Source: an uncultured Candidatus Saccharibacteria bacterium
GTDB taxonomy: Bacteria; Patescibacteriota; Saccharimonadia; Saccharimonadales; Saccharimonadaceae
Length of the DNA stretch: 39,217 nucleotides
Assembly: GCA_938036915.1 (NCBI GenBank)
Contig: CALHVV010000039.1
Location: forward strand, 1-39,217
Reading direction: 5' to 3'
Below, one piece after another: positions 9,001 through 15,361 of this stretch. The notes under the pieces are model-generated. The model searched no databases. It was not told the origin of the DNA and saw nothing but the letters and a program-made list of their open reading frames with translations. The translations under genes were made by a program, and so were the position numbers. Numbering within the stretch: position 1 is the first letter of the stretch; the number at the start of each line of letters is the position of its first letter.

Positions 9001-9775
9001 TATTATCCTCGTCCTCCGCTTTATCTTTTATGAGAACATCACTTTGCCAGTCACTATCAGCAGCATCTCTATACCACTCCCATCCCAGTGATGATCGCAC
9101 AGCATCAAGCTCATATTCAAACAACGGCCATGGCAATGCCGTGAGCCAGCTCAGTGCTGTCACCCAGCCACGCCCTGTCATGTACGGTGGTGACTGCTGC
9201 GTGGAGAGATTCCTCTCAACATGCAACGATACCTTGATGTCCCACTGCTTTGCTTTTGTGTCTACTGGGCTAAAATCAATCGTGCATATTTGCTGTATGA
9301 TATCGATATCTCTGGCACAAGAAATCTCATCTTTAATAGGAAAAAATCGCCACTGATACGTCACTGGCTCACGCGGTGCATATTGGCCCCATTTGCCGTA
9401 ATCGGTATATTCCTTTGGCTTACCCCACGCGGCATGGGCCGCTTGGAGGTATTCGTCGTAGGATTTGCGCTGCAACCGTTTGTTCTTTGCTTGAGCGACA
9501 GTACGCGTGATACTATAGCGGCTTTCGTCGTCATTACATTGAACAATGACTGTATGGCCAGTAGCATCTTCAAAAACAAGTGAATGGTCTTGACTTCTCT
9601 CATCATCCAGCTTTGCCTTCCATCCATACGAAGAGACCAGTGCCGCTATCTCAGACCAAGCTGATGACCATGGCATGGCTCTGATCGCATCAATCCACTC
9701 GATAAGCGCTGTGGAACTCTCCAATGACGCTACTGGAGGCTTTTTTCGTATTTGCGATGATTGTTTTTTCTTCAT
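6005..9775 (-). CDS. giant modular protein of repeated A-A-B domains (TY-Chap-like and DUF6301-like by eye)
   Basis: A 1256-aa protein with no signal peptide or membrane segment, built from recurring modules. Five A modules (about residues 22-188, 202-355, 580-726, 738-888, 1104-1246) share a PWP-x(n)-LGW start and an AGxxAWG core, ending with a W-rich beta segment. Two B modules (383-508, 913-1042) share QPRQY, an L-x(n)-LGF stretch, RAAAHGCV and an LRD-x-xG-x(n)-P block. The order is A-A-B-linker, A-A-B-linker, A, so a three-domain unit was duplicated. From memory the B module resembles YbjN/TY-Chap chaperone-like domains and the A module resembles DUF6301, both common in actinobacteria near secreted toxins. 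This is unverified. The ATG has AAGGAT upstream with a 5-nt spacer. It follows the 348-aa relative by 60 nt. An immunity or chaperone role is inference. Confidence 0.85.
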   Translation of the reverse strand: MKKKQSSQIRKKPPVASLESSTALIEWIDAIRAMPWSSAWSEIAALVSSYGWKAKLDDERSQDHSLVFEDATGHTVIVQCNDDESRYSITRTVAQAKNKRLQRKSYDEYLQAAHAAWGKPKEYTDYGKWGQYAPREPVTYQWRFFPIKDEISCARDIDIIQQICTIDFSPVDTKAKQWDIKVSLHVERNLSTQQSPPYMTGRGWVTALSWLTALPWPLFEYELDAVRSSLGWEWYRDAADSDWQSDVLIKDKAEDEDNTGGKRPVRHLTLEYCLPGDARKNEILGLLVEYRQAGTNVWGVATPQQSSFDSSLCWQWRLPTGVTITLGMRPATLDDNDHGLRSSYILYTTITVDTEQQRHRMSNPYGVVPPPVAPQQSTATHQIWDVFEEGLYQTLCQINVQPRQYTLLFDSDEAELRRGNTIIKFAGRGTECPTEMVISMVDFFCEAEKDQLQACGFVEDDEAFRLECRLPQSARKEQLRAAAHGCVVWLRDSQGVSEPSRLLVWTVRTPEIERDSWWLWRKDTIDPGQLYSANDDLQQAGVRSVNLHPDNEAIYRQYSKKFCALNRDQLLRNYGLSDRLEDEVMKWLYGIGSLSWPMTKHEALDAIRQELDWEIDTQPGCVNNVIHLVSPAQHRRSIICEDKRNVMNFSVDGLSPAEAQAFYAYCTEYGATVWGGVDSSYSTPRQNMITWCRHYVKDKQIIRESCTLWHSKTEQQQSVSITLNIQQVAQAHDHDYMTSRSFINVMNWFDELTKSSVQLNFEAVSNIFGWRNDRITESSQVGVLAAIDWPNEDNSQEYTLSFTFQLPDGMNTDDVRVLWQTYVEAGNHAWGAAQLQRDRHVAHWIMPSQDMPSYKRLTLGIRPATEADHKRQLFSESILYAKFEVVWYEWHNPALDTTLASDTSLTADFAYPTWEVFEDALYQTLQSFCRQPRQYAIMVDAMESWKQRTAIRLKGLGVVDDAHVVISFDGCTRRTGFAQLTTDEQQQLCALGFRKGKYDWECHVPKAASDQALRAAAHGCVVRLRDISGITSPVDMLNWTWQLPQLESASRQLATAQLDSGQPYMINFDLARLGVQQHNAQGAPGFRTYWLMKKQFDAKMQVYLTPEQYTAQVNRILSQVWPLSMEQFDDAMRQQGWRIMSIMPHMKAVRWYHDGALSMQVSSHKDTVTQVKICFASQLPVMDCLDLYRCYAQAGRAAWGEPVDGDNIGEIEHITEDIRISTTWRTDMGDTITLVQRADQLDVSIDIAKRQQPKTP

Positions 9776-9835
9776 ATATTATCCTTGTACTACTGTCTAT
9801 ATCTTATGAGGTGCCTTATAGTATCATGGAACACC

Positions 9836-10882
9836 CTACGACCGAGCAGCAACAGTAATCAGCACATAGAGCTTATCCGTGCTCTGCATCAGGGTAATGG
9901 TGTCGTCCTGGTCGGTCATCCAGACAGTTGAGATAGCGAGGCCTTCTGCGGCATGCTCGGCTTCATCCACCTCGTCGCCTGGCTCGCCCCAAGCTTCCTT
10001 CCCAGCCTGCGCGTATTGGCGATAGAGATCAAGACAGGCTGCCGTGGGTGAACCATTAGCAAACCATGCCACTACCATAGATACAGTGCTACCCTCGCCA
10101 GACACCATAACCCGCAGTGGCCCATCATAATACCACCAGGTATTTTCCTCTTGCTTCATGAGCTGCCAACCCTGGCTCTGCATTGTGGTATCAAGCTGCT
10201 GCAAAGACAGAGGCCATGGCTGGTGCAGGATGCGATCGATCCAGGCGGTGAATTGCTCTGGAGAGAAGTATGCCTCCTCGTGTAGCTCACTCTCCAGGCG
10301 TGGCAATGGATCAGGGCCAGGATAGGGACGAATCGTGCGCGGGCGGCGGGCACCATCGGACGGTGCACCAGTTTGCTCACTGACAAGGACAAACATGATT
10401 GTCTTGTCTTCCTCGTTGAGGTTGATACTAACATGCTCCCGCGAAGCTGGTGTTTGTGGAGCAAAACCCTTCCACACCGTACCAGTGAGATGGCCTGTGT
10501 GTCGTACATCGGTCGGCCAGCCCCAGGCCGCTGTGCCAGCTGCGCAGTATTCATCGTAGAGTGTGCGGCACGCGTCTGCTGGTAATTGGTGAATCATATC
10601 GATAACTGGGCTACTCGCCACCGACGTTACAACGTCATTTTCTATTGCAGCAAACAACGGCATGTGACCATCGTAGTGCATACACTGCTCGTGCCCCGTC
10701 TGCGACTCTTGCTCACGTGGTTTGACGAGCTGCCAACCAAATTCTTGGACGAGACTATCGTACACCTCATACGTCATTGGCCAGGGGAGCTTGCGGAGTG
10801 CATTAATGAGTGAGACAAGGCGTGCGCCGTCAATCGGCTTAGGCTTGTCAGATGACTGAGTTGATGATTGGTCTGCCTGCAT
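9836..10882 (-). CDS. two-module paralogue of the giant modular protein
   Basis: A 348-aa cytoplasmic protein with two A-type modules (about residues 18-169 and 206-348) joined by a proline- and arginine-rich linker. Both modules keep the PWP-x(n)-GW start and the AGTAAWG/AGKEAWGEP core. The C-terminal module is strikingly close to the last module of the 1256-aa neighbour, including AQAGxxAWGEP and DTITL, so the pair arose by duplication. I chose the ATG giving MQADQSS, preceded by GAGGT; 29 in-frame codons upstream are not module-like and would run into the divergent promoter region. It is the first gene of a two-gene operon. No B module is present. Function is unknown. Confidence 0.82.
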   Translation of the reverse strand: MQADQSSTQSSDKPKPIDGARLVSLINALRKLPWPMTYEVYDSLVQEFGWQLVKPREQESQTGHEQCMHYDGHMPLFAAIENDVVTSVASSPVIDMIHQLPADACRTLYDEYCAAGTAAWGWPTDVRHTGHLTGTVWKGFAPQTPASREHVSINLNEEDKTIMFVLVSEQTGAPSDGARRPRTIRPYPGPDPLPRLESELHEEAYFSPEQFTAWIDRILHQPWPLSLQQLDTTMQSQGWQLMKQEENTWWYYDGPLRVMVSGEGSTVSMVVAWFANGSPTAACLDLYRQYAQAGKEAWGEPGDEVDEAEHAAEGLAISTVWMTDQDDTITLMQSTDKLYVLITVAARS

Positions 10883-10939
10883 AGTACCTCGTATTTTTAC
10901 TTTATGACGTGTCTCTTGGAGAATAAGAGTACTCGTATC

Positions 10940-10966
10940 GTACCACGTTTTGGTGTAACGTGCTAC
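10940..10966. promoter_or_regulatory. inverted repeat, candidate operator between divergent units
   Basis: GTA-c-CACGTT, 7 nt, AACGTG-c-TAC: nine of ten positions per arm are complementary. It lies 57 nt upstream of the start of the modular-protein operon and 15 nt upstream of the -35 box of the opposite promoter. That is a natural place for one regulator to control both directions. An HTH regulator is encoded nearby; binding is inference. Confidence 0.5.
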
Positions 10967-10981
10967 CATTCAGTCATGTTA

Positions 10982-11009
10982 TTGACAAAGCTGCAATCTA
11001 TTTTATATA
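10982..11009 (+). promoter_or_regulatory. strong sigma70-type promoter
   Basis: TTGACA, a 16-nt spacer and TATATA. Predicted transcription starts near 11016, about 9 nt before an ATG that opens the broken HTH reading frame. This is the best -35/-10 pair in the accessory island. Confidence 0.65.
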
Positions 11010-11024
11010 ACGCACTACTCTACT

Positions 11025-11348
11025 ATGGAATAGCACCCATCATCCTACTCTCCCGAGCACTACTCGCTCGCCGACCAGTGGAAAATCAAGAACCAGGCAC
11101 GTGAAAAAGGGATCTTTACCCCGGCGCCGGCGGGGTATCTGCTCCGCACGACTGTTGCCAAGCGGCTCCATGTGACGCACGCGACGATTAATCACGCTGT
11201 TAAAACTCTCGGCATAACACTCGAGCAATATCGTGCGCGGCGTCAAAACGGCCAACCATCTCACAAGCGAGGCTACCACCTCTCGCCTCGGCAAGCCGAG
11301 CAAGTCGCAGCTTACCTGGAGCGATCGCTTAGTACAACGGTTCGCTAA
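11025..11348 (+). pseudogene. HTH DNA-binding protein fragment with in-frame TAG at codon 3
   Basis: The frame reads ATG GAA TAG and then stays open for 104 codons to a TAA. The open part encodes a convincing helix-turn-helix (TTVAKRLHVTHATINHAVKTLG) followed by GYHLSPRQAEQVAAYLE. The same order, HTH then a Y-SP-Q helix, occurs in the C-terminal part of the downstream regulator, so they are paralogous modules. After the TAG there is no ATG, GTG or TTG before the HTH itself. A strong promoter sits just upstream. The simplest reading is a nonsense mutation that silenced a small repressor. A sequence error, a non-standard start codon or stop readthrough are alternatives. Coding character of the open part is clear. 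Confidence 0.6.
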
Positions 11349-11381
11349 ACACTTAGGCTCGACACACACTCCCACTACCTA

Positions 11382-11390
11382 TGCTATAGT
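11382..11390 (+). promoter_or_regulatory. extended -10 promoter of the HTH regulator
   Basis: TGC-TATAGT ends 6 nt before an ATG, which predicts a leaderless mRNA. A possible -35 (TCGACA at 11359-11364) is 20 nt away, too far to be convincing. The box decides the start among three closely spaced in-frame ATG codons. Confidence 0.6.
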
Positions 11391-11396
11391 ATGGTA

Positions 11397-12422
11397 ATGC
11401 GTATGGAAAAACCCCAGCAACCAGCACAATTACCCGAGACATTCGATAATCATACTGCTCAAGTAGAAAAGCTCAACGACTTGCACAAACTTCTGCGCTT
11501 TTTGCTTGAGAATGATCTCGGCCTTTCTACTCACGACCCAGCGCAGGCATATATATCACAACATATTCAAGAAACATCTGCATCACAGCAACTCCTTCGC
11601 TTTATTGCAACCATCCAACCACACGACACCCAGCCTGCTCGCACCGTTATCACCTATCCAGATGTTGCTTTTGTTTTTGATACTCCAGCTGTAGAACAAG
11701 CCATGCAGACTCAAGGCAATAGCTATCAACCATTGCACGAGTATAGAAAACACGATCTTGCTGAGCTCGCGCAAGATGAGGCCTGTGGTGTTGCCCTATC
11801 GACCGATCATCATTTTGCTTGGTATATGTATGATGCACTCACGAGCCCACTTGCTAATGTGCACCAGCGTATCGCTACCGACCAGACGAACAACAACTGG
11901 CTCCATGGCGTCTATCATCATCGCCCAGAGCCACTTATATCTGTTGGCCAGGCTTCTCGCTACCTTGATATAACACCGCATGCGGTCGAGAAAGCGTTGA
12001 GGAATCCTCAAGTTATCCAGAGGATTGGCGAGATCATTGTCGCTCCACGCGGCAATTCGATGCGCCCATTCATCACACCCAAACAGCTTCTGAGCCTCCA
12101 AAAGCATCTTCGCCCCCACAACACCGATACTCATACACTCCTCCCTCCACAAGAAGAAGAAATGACCTGCCCGCAACTCGCCAGAGCACTTGGTGTACAC
12201 GACATGACAGTGCGACGAGCTATTACTGCCCTTAATCAAGAAAAATCCGAAGGCGAGGACAGTCTGACCGGTATAACGCGCAAAGAGCAAGGTCGACGCC
12301 CAACCGTATATTATTCACCTGAGCAGCAGGCACGTATCCTCACTAAGCTCCGAGAGAAAGGCTATTCTGTGCCAGCAAAGCTGCGTGACAAGCTAGGCGA
12401 AGACCTCACACATAAAGATTAA
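11397..12422 (+). CDS. DNA-binding regulator with two helix-turn-helix motifs
   Basis: A 341-aa soluble protein. The N-terminal 175 residues are of unknown type. A first HTH-like helix pair is at about residues 182-204 (SVGQASRYLDITPHAVEKALR). A second and clearer one is at about 256-281 (TCPQLARALGVHDMTVRRAITAL), followed by a GRRP-x(n)-YYSPEQQARI segment. I chose the ATG that lies 6 nt after a TGC-TATAGT box; two other in-frame ATG codons lie six bases either side. Its C-terminal module matches the disrupted HTH ORF just upstream. It could bind the inverted repeat between that ORF and the modular-protein operon, or act on the transporter downstream. No known family is recognised. Confidence 0.78.
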   Translation: MRMEKPQQPAQLPETFDNHTAQVEKLNDLHKLLRFLLENDLGLSTHDPAQAYISQHIQETSASQQLLRFIATIQPHDTQPARTVITYPDVAFVFDTPAVEQAMQTQGNSYQPLHEYRKHDLAELAQDEACGVALSTDHHFAWYMYDALTSPLANVHQRIATDQTNNNWLHGVYHHRPEPLISVGQASRYLDITPHAVEKALRNPQVIQRIGEIIVAPRGNSMRPFITPKQLLSLQKHLRPHNTDTHTLLPPQEEEMTCPQLARALGVHDMTVRRAITALNQEKSEGEDSLTGITRKEQGRRPTVYYSPEQQARILTKLREKGYSVPAKLRDKLGEDLTHKD

Positions 12423-12425
12423 AAA

Positions 12426-12434
12426 TGCTACAAT
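12426..12434 (+). promoter_or_regulatory. extended -10 promoter ahead of the 44-aa ORF and transporter
   Basis: TGC-TACAAT begins 4 nt after the stop of the HTH gene and ends 11 nt before the next ATG. The predicted leader is about 5 nt. No Shine-Dalgarno sequence is seen. Confidence 0.55.
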
Positions 12435-12445
12435 AAATAGCTAGT

Positions 12446-12580
12446 ATGACTGTACGACTCCGCGCGACACAAATGCAACCCAGAAATATCCCAGAACCAA
12501 CAGCCCTCTCTCATACACCAACACTGCTGGATTTATACACAACATTGAAGCGGTTAAGAGACCAGCCAGGGCATCACTAA
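12446..12580 (+). CDS. small hypothetical protein (44 aa)
   Basis: A short ORF that fills the gap between the HTH gene and the EamA-type transporter. It encodes a basic N-terminus (MTVRLRATQMQPRN) and a likely helix (TLLDLYTTLKRLRD). Support comes from position: it follows an extended -10 box and ends 3 nt before the transporter start, which itself lacks a Shine-Dalgarno site. It may be a leader ORF that couples translation of the transporter. No family is recognised. Confidence 0.45.
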   Translation: MTVRLRATQMQPRNIPEPTALSHTPTLLDLYTTLKRLRDQPGHH

Positions 12581-12583
12581 CTT

Positions 12584-13426
12584 ATGTGGTACAGCTTTCT
12601 CATTCTCCACCTCGTTGGGCTTGTTGGGTACAATCTGGTGCTGCGTCGCTCACTGAGCCGACGCGCCGACCCTTGGGTGCAGGCTGCACTCATGCAGACA
12701 GGTATTGCTCTCCCGATTATTATCGTATCATGGTTCGTGCCAGTCCATCTCGGTGCTATGACTAGCGAGGTAGTTTTCCTCTTGTGTCTGGCGTTAAGTC
12801 TCACCATAGCGCTCCATATTACTAATACGCTATCGTTGCAGCGCCTCGAGGCAGGTGTCCATTCGGTTTTGTATAATGTACGGCTGCTCTTTGTGACCAT
12901 CCTTGGTGTCATTCTCCTTGGAGAATATGTCTCATTCCTCCAAATTGTTGGCGGTGGGCTTATCTTTATGGCTGCCTTCATCATTCGTCAGCGAGGATCA
13001 CACAAGGTTACTCGAGCTGGTGTTGCGTGGGCTGTGAGCTGCGCTATGACAATTGCCTGCTTGAATATTGTTGAGAAAAAGCTTGTGACTTCTGTTGGCT
13101 ACGTTACCTATATGACGCTTATGGCATATATCGCAACACCGCTCCTGTGGAGTATTGTCCTGGTGCTTAAACGACCAATTGATCGTCAGCTCTTTTGTCA
13201 AAAGAAGACCTATCTGCTCATGACATTTCGGGCTTTGTCTGCACATTGTTTTGTGCTGGCCCTTAGTACAGGGCTGGTGAGCATCACGAGCTTCATTTCT
13301 GGGACTGGGGTTATTATCATCATGATACTCAGCGCATTACTGCTTGGTGAGCGTGATCACCCACGACAAAAGATCCTCGCGACAGTACTAGCGACACTCG
13401 GTCTTGCCTGTATCGTATGGAAATAG
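12584..13426 (+). CDS. EamA/DMT-superfamily transporter
   Basis: A 280-aa integral membrane protein with about ten hydrophobic segments in two similar halves, as in the drug/metabolite transporter superfamily. The typical end-of-half signatures are visible as VILLGEYVSFLQIVGGGLIF (about 109-128) and SALLLGERDHPRQKILATVL (about 246-265). Substrate cannot be told from sequence; EamA proteins export amino acids, metabolites or drugs. It starts 3 nt after a 44-aa ORF and probably depends on that ORF's translation. Its TAG stop directly abuts the stop of the convergent cupin gene with no spacer. Confidence 0.87.
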   Translation: MWYSFLILHLVGLVGYNLVLRRSLSRRADPWVQAALMQTGIALPIIIVSWFVPVHLGAMTSEVVFLLCLALSLTIALHITNTLSLQRLEAGVHSVLYNVRLLFVTILGVILLGEYVSFLQIVGGGLIFMAAFIIRQRGSHKVTRAGVAWAVSCAMTIACLNIVEKKLVTSVGYVTYMTLMAYIATPLLWSIVLVLKRPIDRQLFCQKKTYLLMTFRALSAHCFVLALSTGLVSITSFISGTGVIIIMILSALLLGERDHPRQKILATVLATLGLACIVWK

Positions 13427-13774
13427 CTACTTCCCTGTAATGCGCACAAATATCATCTCATGTTCGTCTGGCCCTGGGTTGTGGATCTTGTGCTGTGTAT
13501 CGGGCGGGAAGATAAAGACGTCGCCTGGGTTGTAGGCATATGTGCCATCTGCGTCAGACACCTCACCACTACCTTTGAGGACGATCATTGTTTCCTCGAC
13601 ACCGGGGTGGTCATGCCAGTCAAAGGTCGCGCCTGCAGGCAGCCAACCATGGGTGATCGCCTCGCAATATGGGCTTGTGGCATGCTCAGCCGACACATAG
13701 ACTTTGCGTGCTCCACTGCTGCCATGGGCAGATTCTTTGGGGATGGTGGTTGCTGGACGTTTGATAATGCGCAT
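13427..13774 (-). CDS. small cupin-fold protein
   Basis: A 115-aa single-domain cupin. Motif 1 gives the metal ligands H54, H56 and E60 in DWHDHPGVEETMIVLKGSG. Motif 2 is PGDVFIFPPDTQHKI with H95 as the fourth ligand. Such small cupins serve as isomerases, dioxygenases or ligand-binding proteins, and nothing here decides which. The ATG is preceded by AAAAGGAG with a 6-nt spacer. It lies 20 nt after a two-TM hypothetical gene and is probably cotranscribed with it. Confidence 0.88.
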   Translation of the reverse strand: MRIIKRPATTIPKESAHGSSGARKVYVSAEHATSPYCEAITHGWLPAGATFDWHDHPGVEETMIVLKGSGEVSDADGTYAYNPGDVFIFPPDTQHKIHNPGPDEHEMIFVRITGK

Positions 13775-13794
13775 GGGTTGCTCCTTTTATTCGC

Positions 13795-14457
13795 TTATTG
13801 CTGCAGTTTTTGCTTATAGTAAAAGGCGTTTGCCTCGATCTCTTCCACTGTGTCTGGGAATTGTTGCCCAAGTTGGGTGCGACTAAGTTTTAGTACAGCA
13901 TCTTGTGGGCTGAGCTCAGATGCAGCCAGGGCTTGGCGCACATATTCGCGAATACGCCAATACTGCTGGCCATCCTTGATAAGTTGCTCCCTTGGTGCAC
14001 TGAGCGCACCAACCATCATGCCTGTGGCAGTGCGGCTCGCTTTTTTGAATATGGTGATGCCGACGGCAACAATCAGCAGCCACAGCCCAATAAGCAATAC
14101 GATAGCGCTTTGCTTGGGGTTGCATATCGCCACCAGCACAAGCGCACCAGTTATACCGACGGCGATCTTATGCCGCCGCACGAAGCTCTTCCGCTCCCCT
14201 GGCTGCTGCGCGGCCTTCGCATTGGAATCGAGCTCGGTAGGAAAGGGATATGACATCTCACTCAGCGCGCCACGCGCAATAATGTGCGAAATATCGTCGC
14301 GGACAATTGGGTCAAAATGCTCTATGCGGTAGTCGTCCTGTAGCTTCTTGGTCGATCCATCAATAATATCAACTGCCATAGCAACACCGGTCTGAGCCGC
14401 CATATCTCCCAGCGTTACACCAGCCCCAATGCCAAACGAATTTTTGAACCATCCCAT
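13795..14457 (-). CDS. hypothetical membrane protein, two central TM segments
   Basis: A 220-aa protein. A glycine-rich N-terminal part (residues 1-40) is followed by a polar stretch, two adjacent hydrophobic helices (about 98-140) that probably form a membrane hairpin, and a C-terminal cytoplasmic region rich in charged helices. The ATG before GWFKNSFG was chosen because AAGGAG lies 7 nt upstream; ten further codons upstream are open but have no ribosome site. The family is not recognised. The cupin gene follows after 20 nt. No catalytic motif is visible. Confidence 0.78.
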   Translation of the reverse strand: MGWFKNSFGIGAGVTLGDMAAQTGVAMAVDIIDGSTKKLQDDYRIEHFDPIVRDDISHIIARGALSEMSYPFPTELDSNAKAAQQPGERKSFVRRHKIAVGITGALVLVAICNPKQSAIVLLIGLWLLIVAVGITIFKKASRTATGMMVGALSAPREQLIKDGQQYWRIREYVRQALAASELSPQDAVLKLSRTQLGQQFPDTVEEIEANAFYYKQKLQQ

Positions 14458-14617
14458 GATCATACTCCTTCTCTTGTATCCACCCACGGTCGATTGATAG
14501 GCAACCCTTTTCTTATCACAGAATAGCTGATGTAATTACATATTGCAAGGTATATGGGAGTAGCCGACGCAATCATACCGCGGAGGAGTTTGGCATTCGG
14601 CTATCTGCAGATTGCCG

Positions 14618-15361
14618 TTAATCTTCTCGCATCATTGCCAGCACTGCAAACCGCCCGCCAGTGTCACCCGCTGCGTGCGAGAAGTAGTCGGGGCTTGTTA
14701 CTGTATCAATCGGCGAGATGTGGATATTGCGCGGCGCAATGCCCGCGCGCTGGCACGCAGCAGCATTAAAGCCCGGCAAATCAAGATGGATACCATCAGC
14801 TTCGTGCGAGCAAAAGGGCCGCCAAGCTGGGTCGGCCGCTTGGTCAAAATACTGCATCACATAGCTCTGCCGCTGCGCGCTCGGGCTCATCCAGACAATG
14901 ATATCCTCCGCCCGAGAACCTTCGTGGATGAGGCGATCTATCGTCCGCACGAGTAGTGGCGAGAGAGTCGAATGCCGCCCCAGGTGCAATAGCGCGAGCA
15001 CCCGTTGCACCGGATCATACAGCACCGTCGCCACGCAGTCAGCCACTGGCAGCAGCAACCCCACTCCAGGCGAGCGCGTCACGAGGCCGTCGGCTACCAC
15101 CTCCGCAGTGTGGCGAGTTGTCGCAGCGCTATCGACCTCGCAGAGCTGGTCATAGCTGCGGCCTGCGCCATAGACAACCCGCTGATACACCACATCCGTA
15201 TATGCGACCCCGCTCGCCTGGCAAAAGGCCTGTCGGTGTGCTACTACCTGCGGGTGATGTATTTCACTGAGTGTGCGGTCAAGCATTGTGCCATCACTAC
15301 GCGATGACACGCTAACGAAAAGTTCTGATGGAAAGCAAGTAGGCTGATCAGCCCGGATCAT
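14618..15361 (-). CDS. pgeF: PgeF/YfiH-family protein (multicopper 'laccase-domain') with altered active site
   Basis: A 247-aa protein of the PgeF/YfiH (YlmD) family, known in E. coli to edit peptidoglycan precursors by removing L-Ser misadded to UDP-MurNAc. The ADC motif is present as VADC with C109, and a histidine follows at H126 (LLHLGRH). The usual QxH motif is replaced by QRVVYG (60-65), and the CT dipeptide near the end is replaced by PIDT (217-220), so two expected residues are missing. The C-terminal YFSH and GGRFAVLAMM match the family's FFSyR and GR region. The ATG overlaps the rsmA stop as ATGA; a longer start would overlap rsmA further. Activity may differ from PgeF. Confidence 0.78.
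   Translation of the reverse strand: MIRADQPTCFPSELFVSVSSRSDGTMLDRTLSEIHHPQVVAHRQAFCQASGVAYTDVVYQRVVYGAGRSYDQLCEVDSAATTRHTAEVVADGLVTRSPGVGLLLPVADCVATVLYDPVQRVLALLHLGRHSTLSPLLVRTIDRLIHEGSRAEDIIVWMSPSAQRQSYVMQYFDQAADPAWRPFCSHEADGIHLDLPGFNAAACQRAGIAPRNIHISPIDTVTSPDYFSHAAGDTGGRFAVLAMMRED

Noticed and set aside
10868..11104. 78-codon plus-strand frame overlapping the modular operon start and the HTH ORF
   Set aside because: No ribosome site. Its end lies in a different frame from the clear HTH coding sequence that overlaps it, so the HTH frame is preferred.
11040..11375. 111-codon minus-strand frame opposite the HTH ORF
   Set aside because: Shadow of the HTH coding frame; cysteine/arginine-rich product without pattern.
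14530..14541. 12-bp palindrome ATGTAATTACAT
   Set aside because: Short and AT-rich, could occur by chance; no promoter element is clearly placed next to it.
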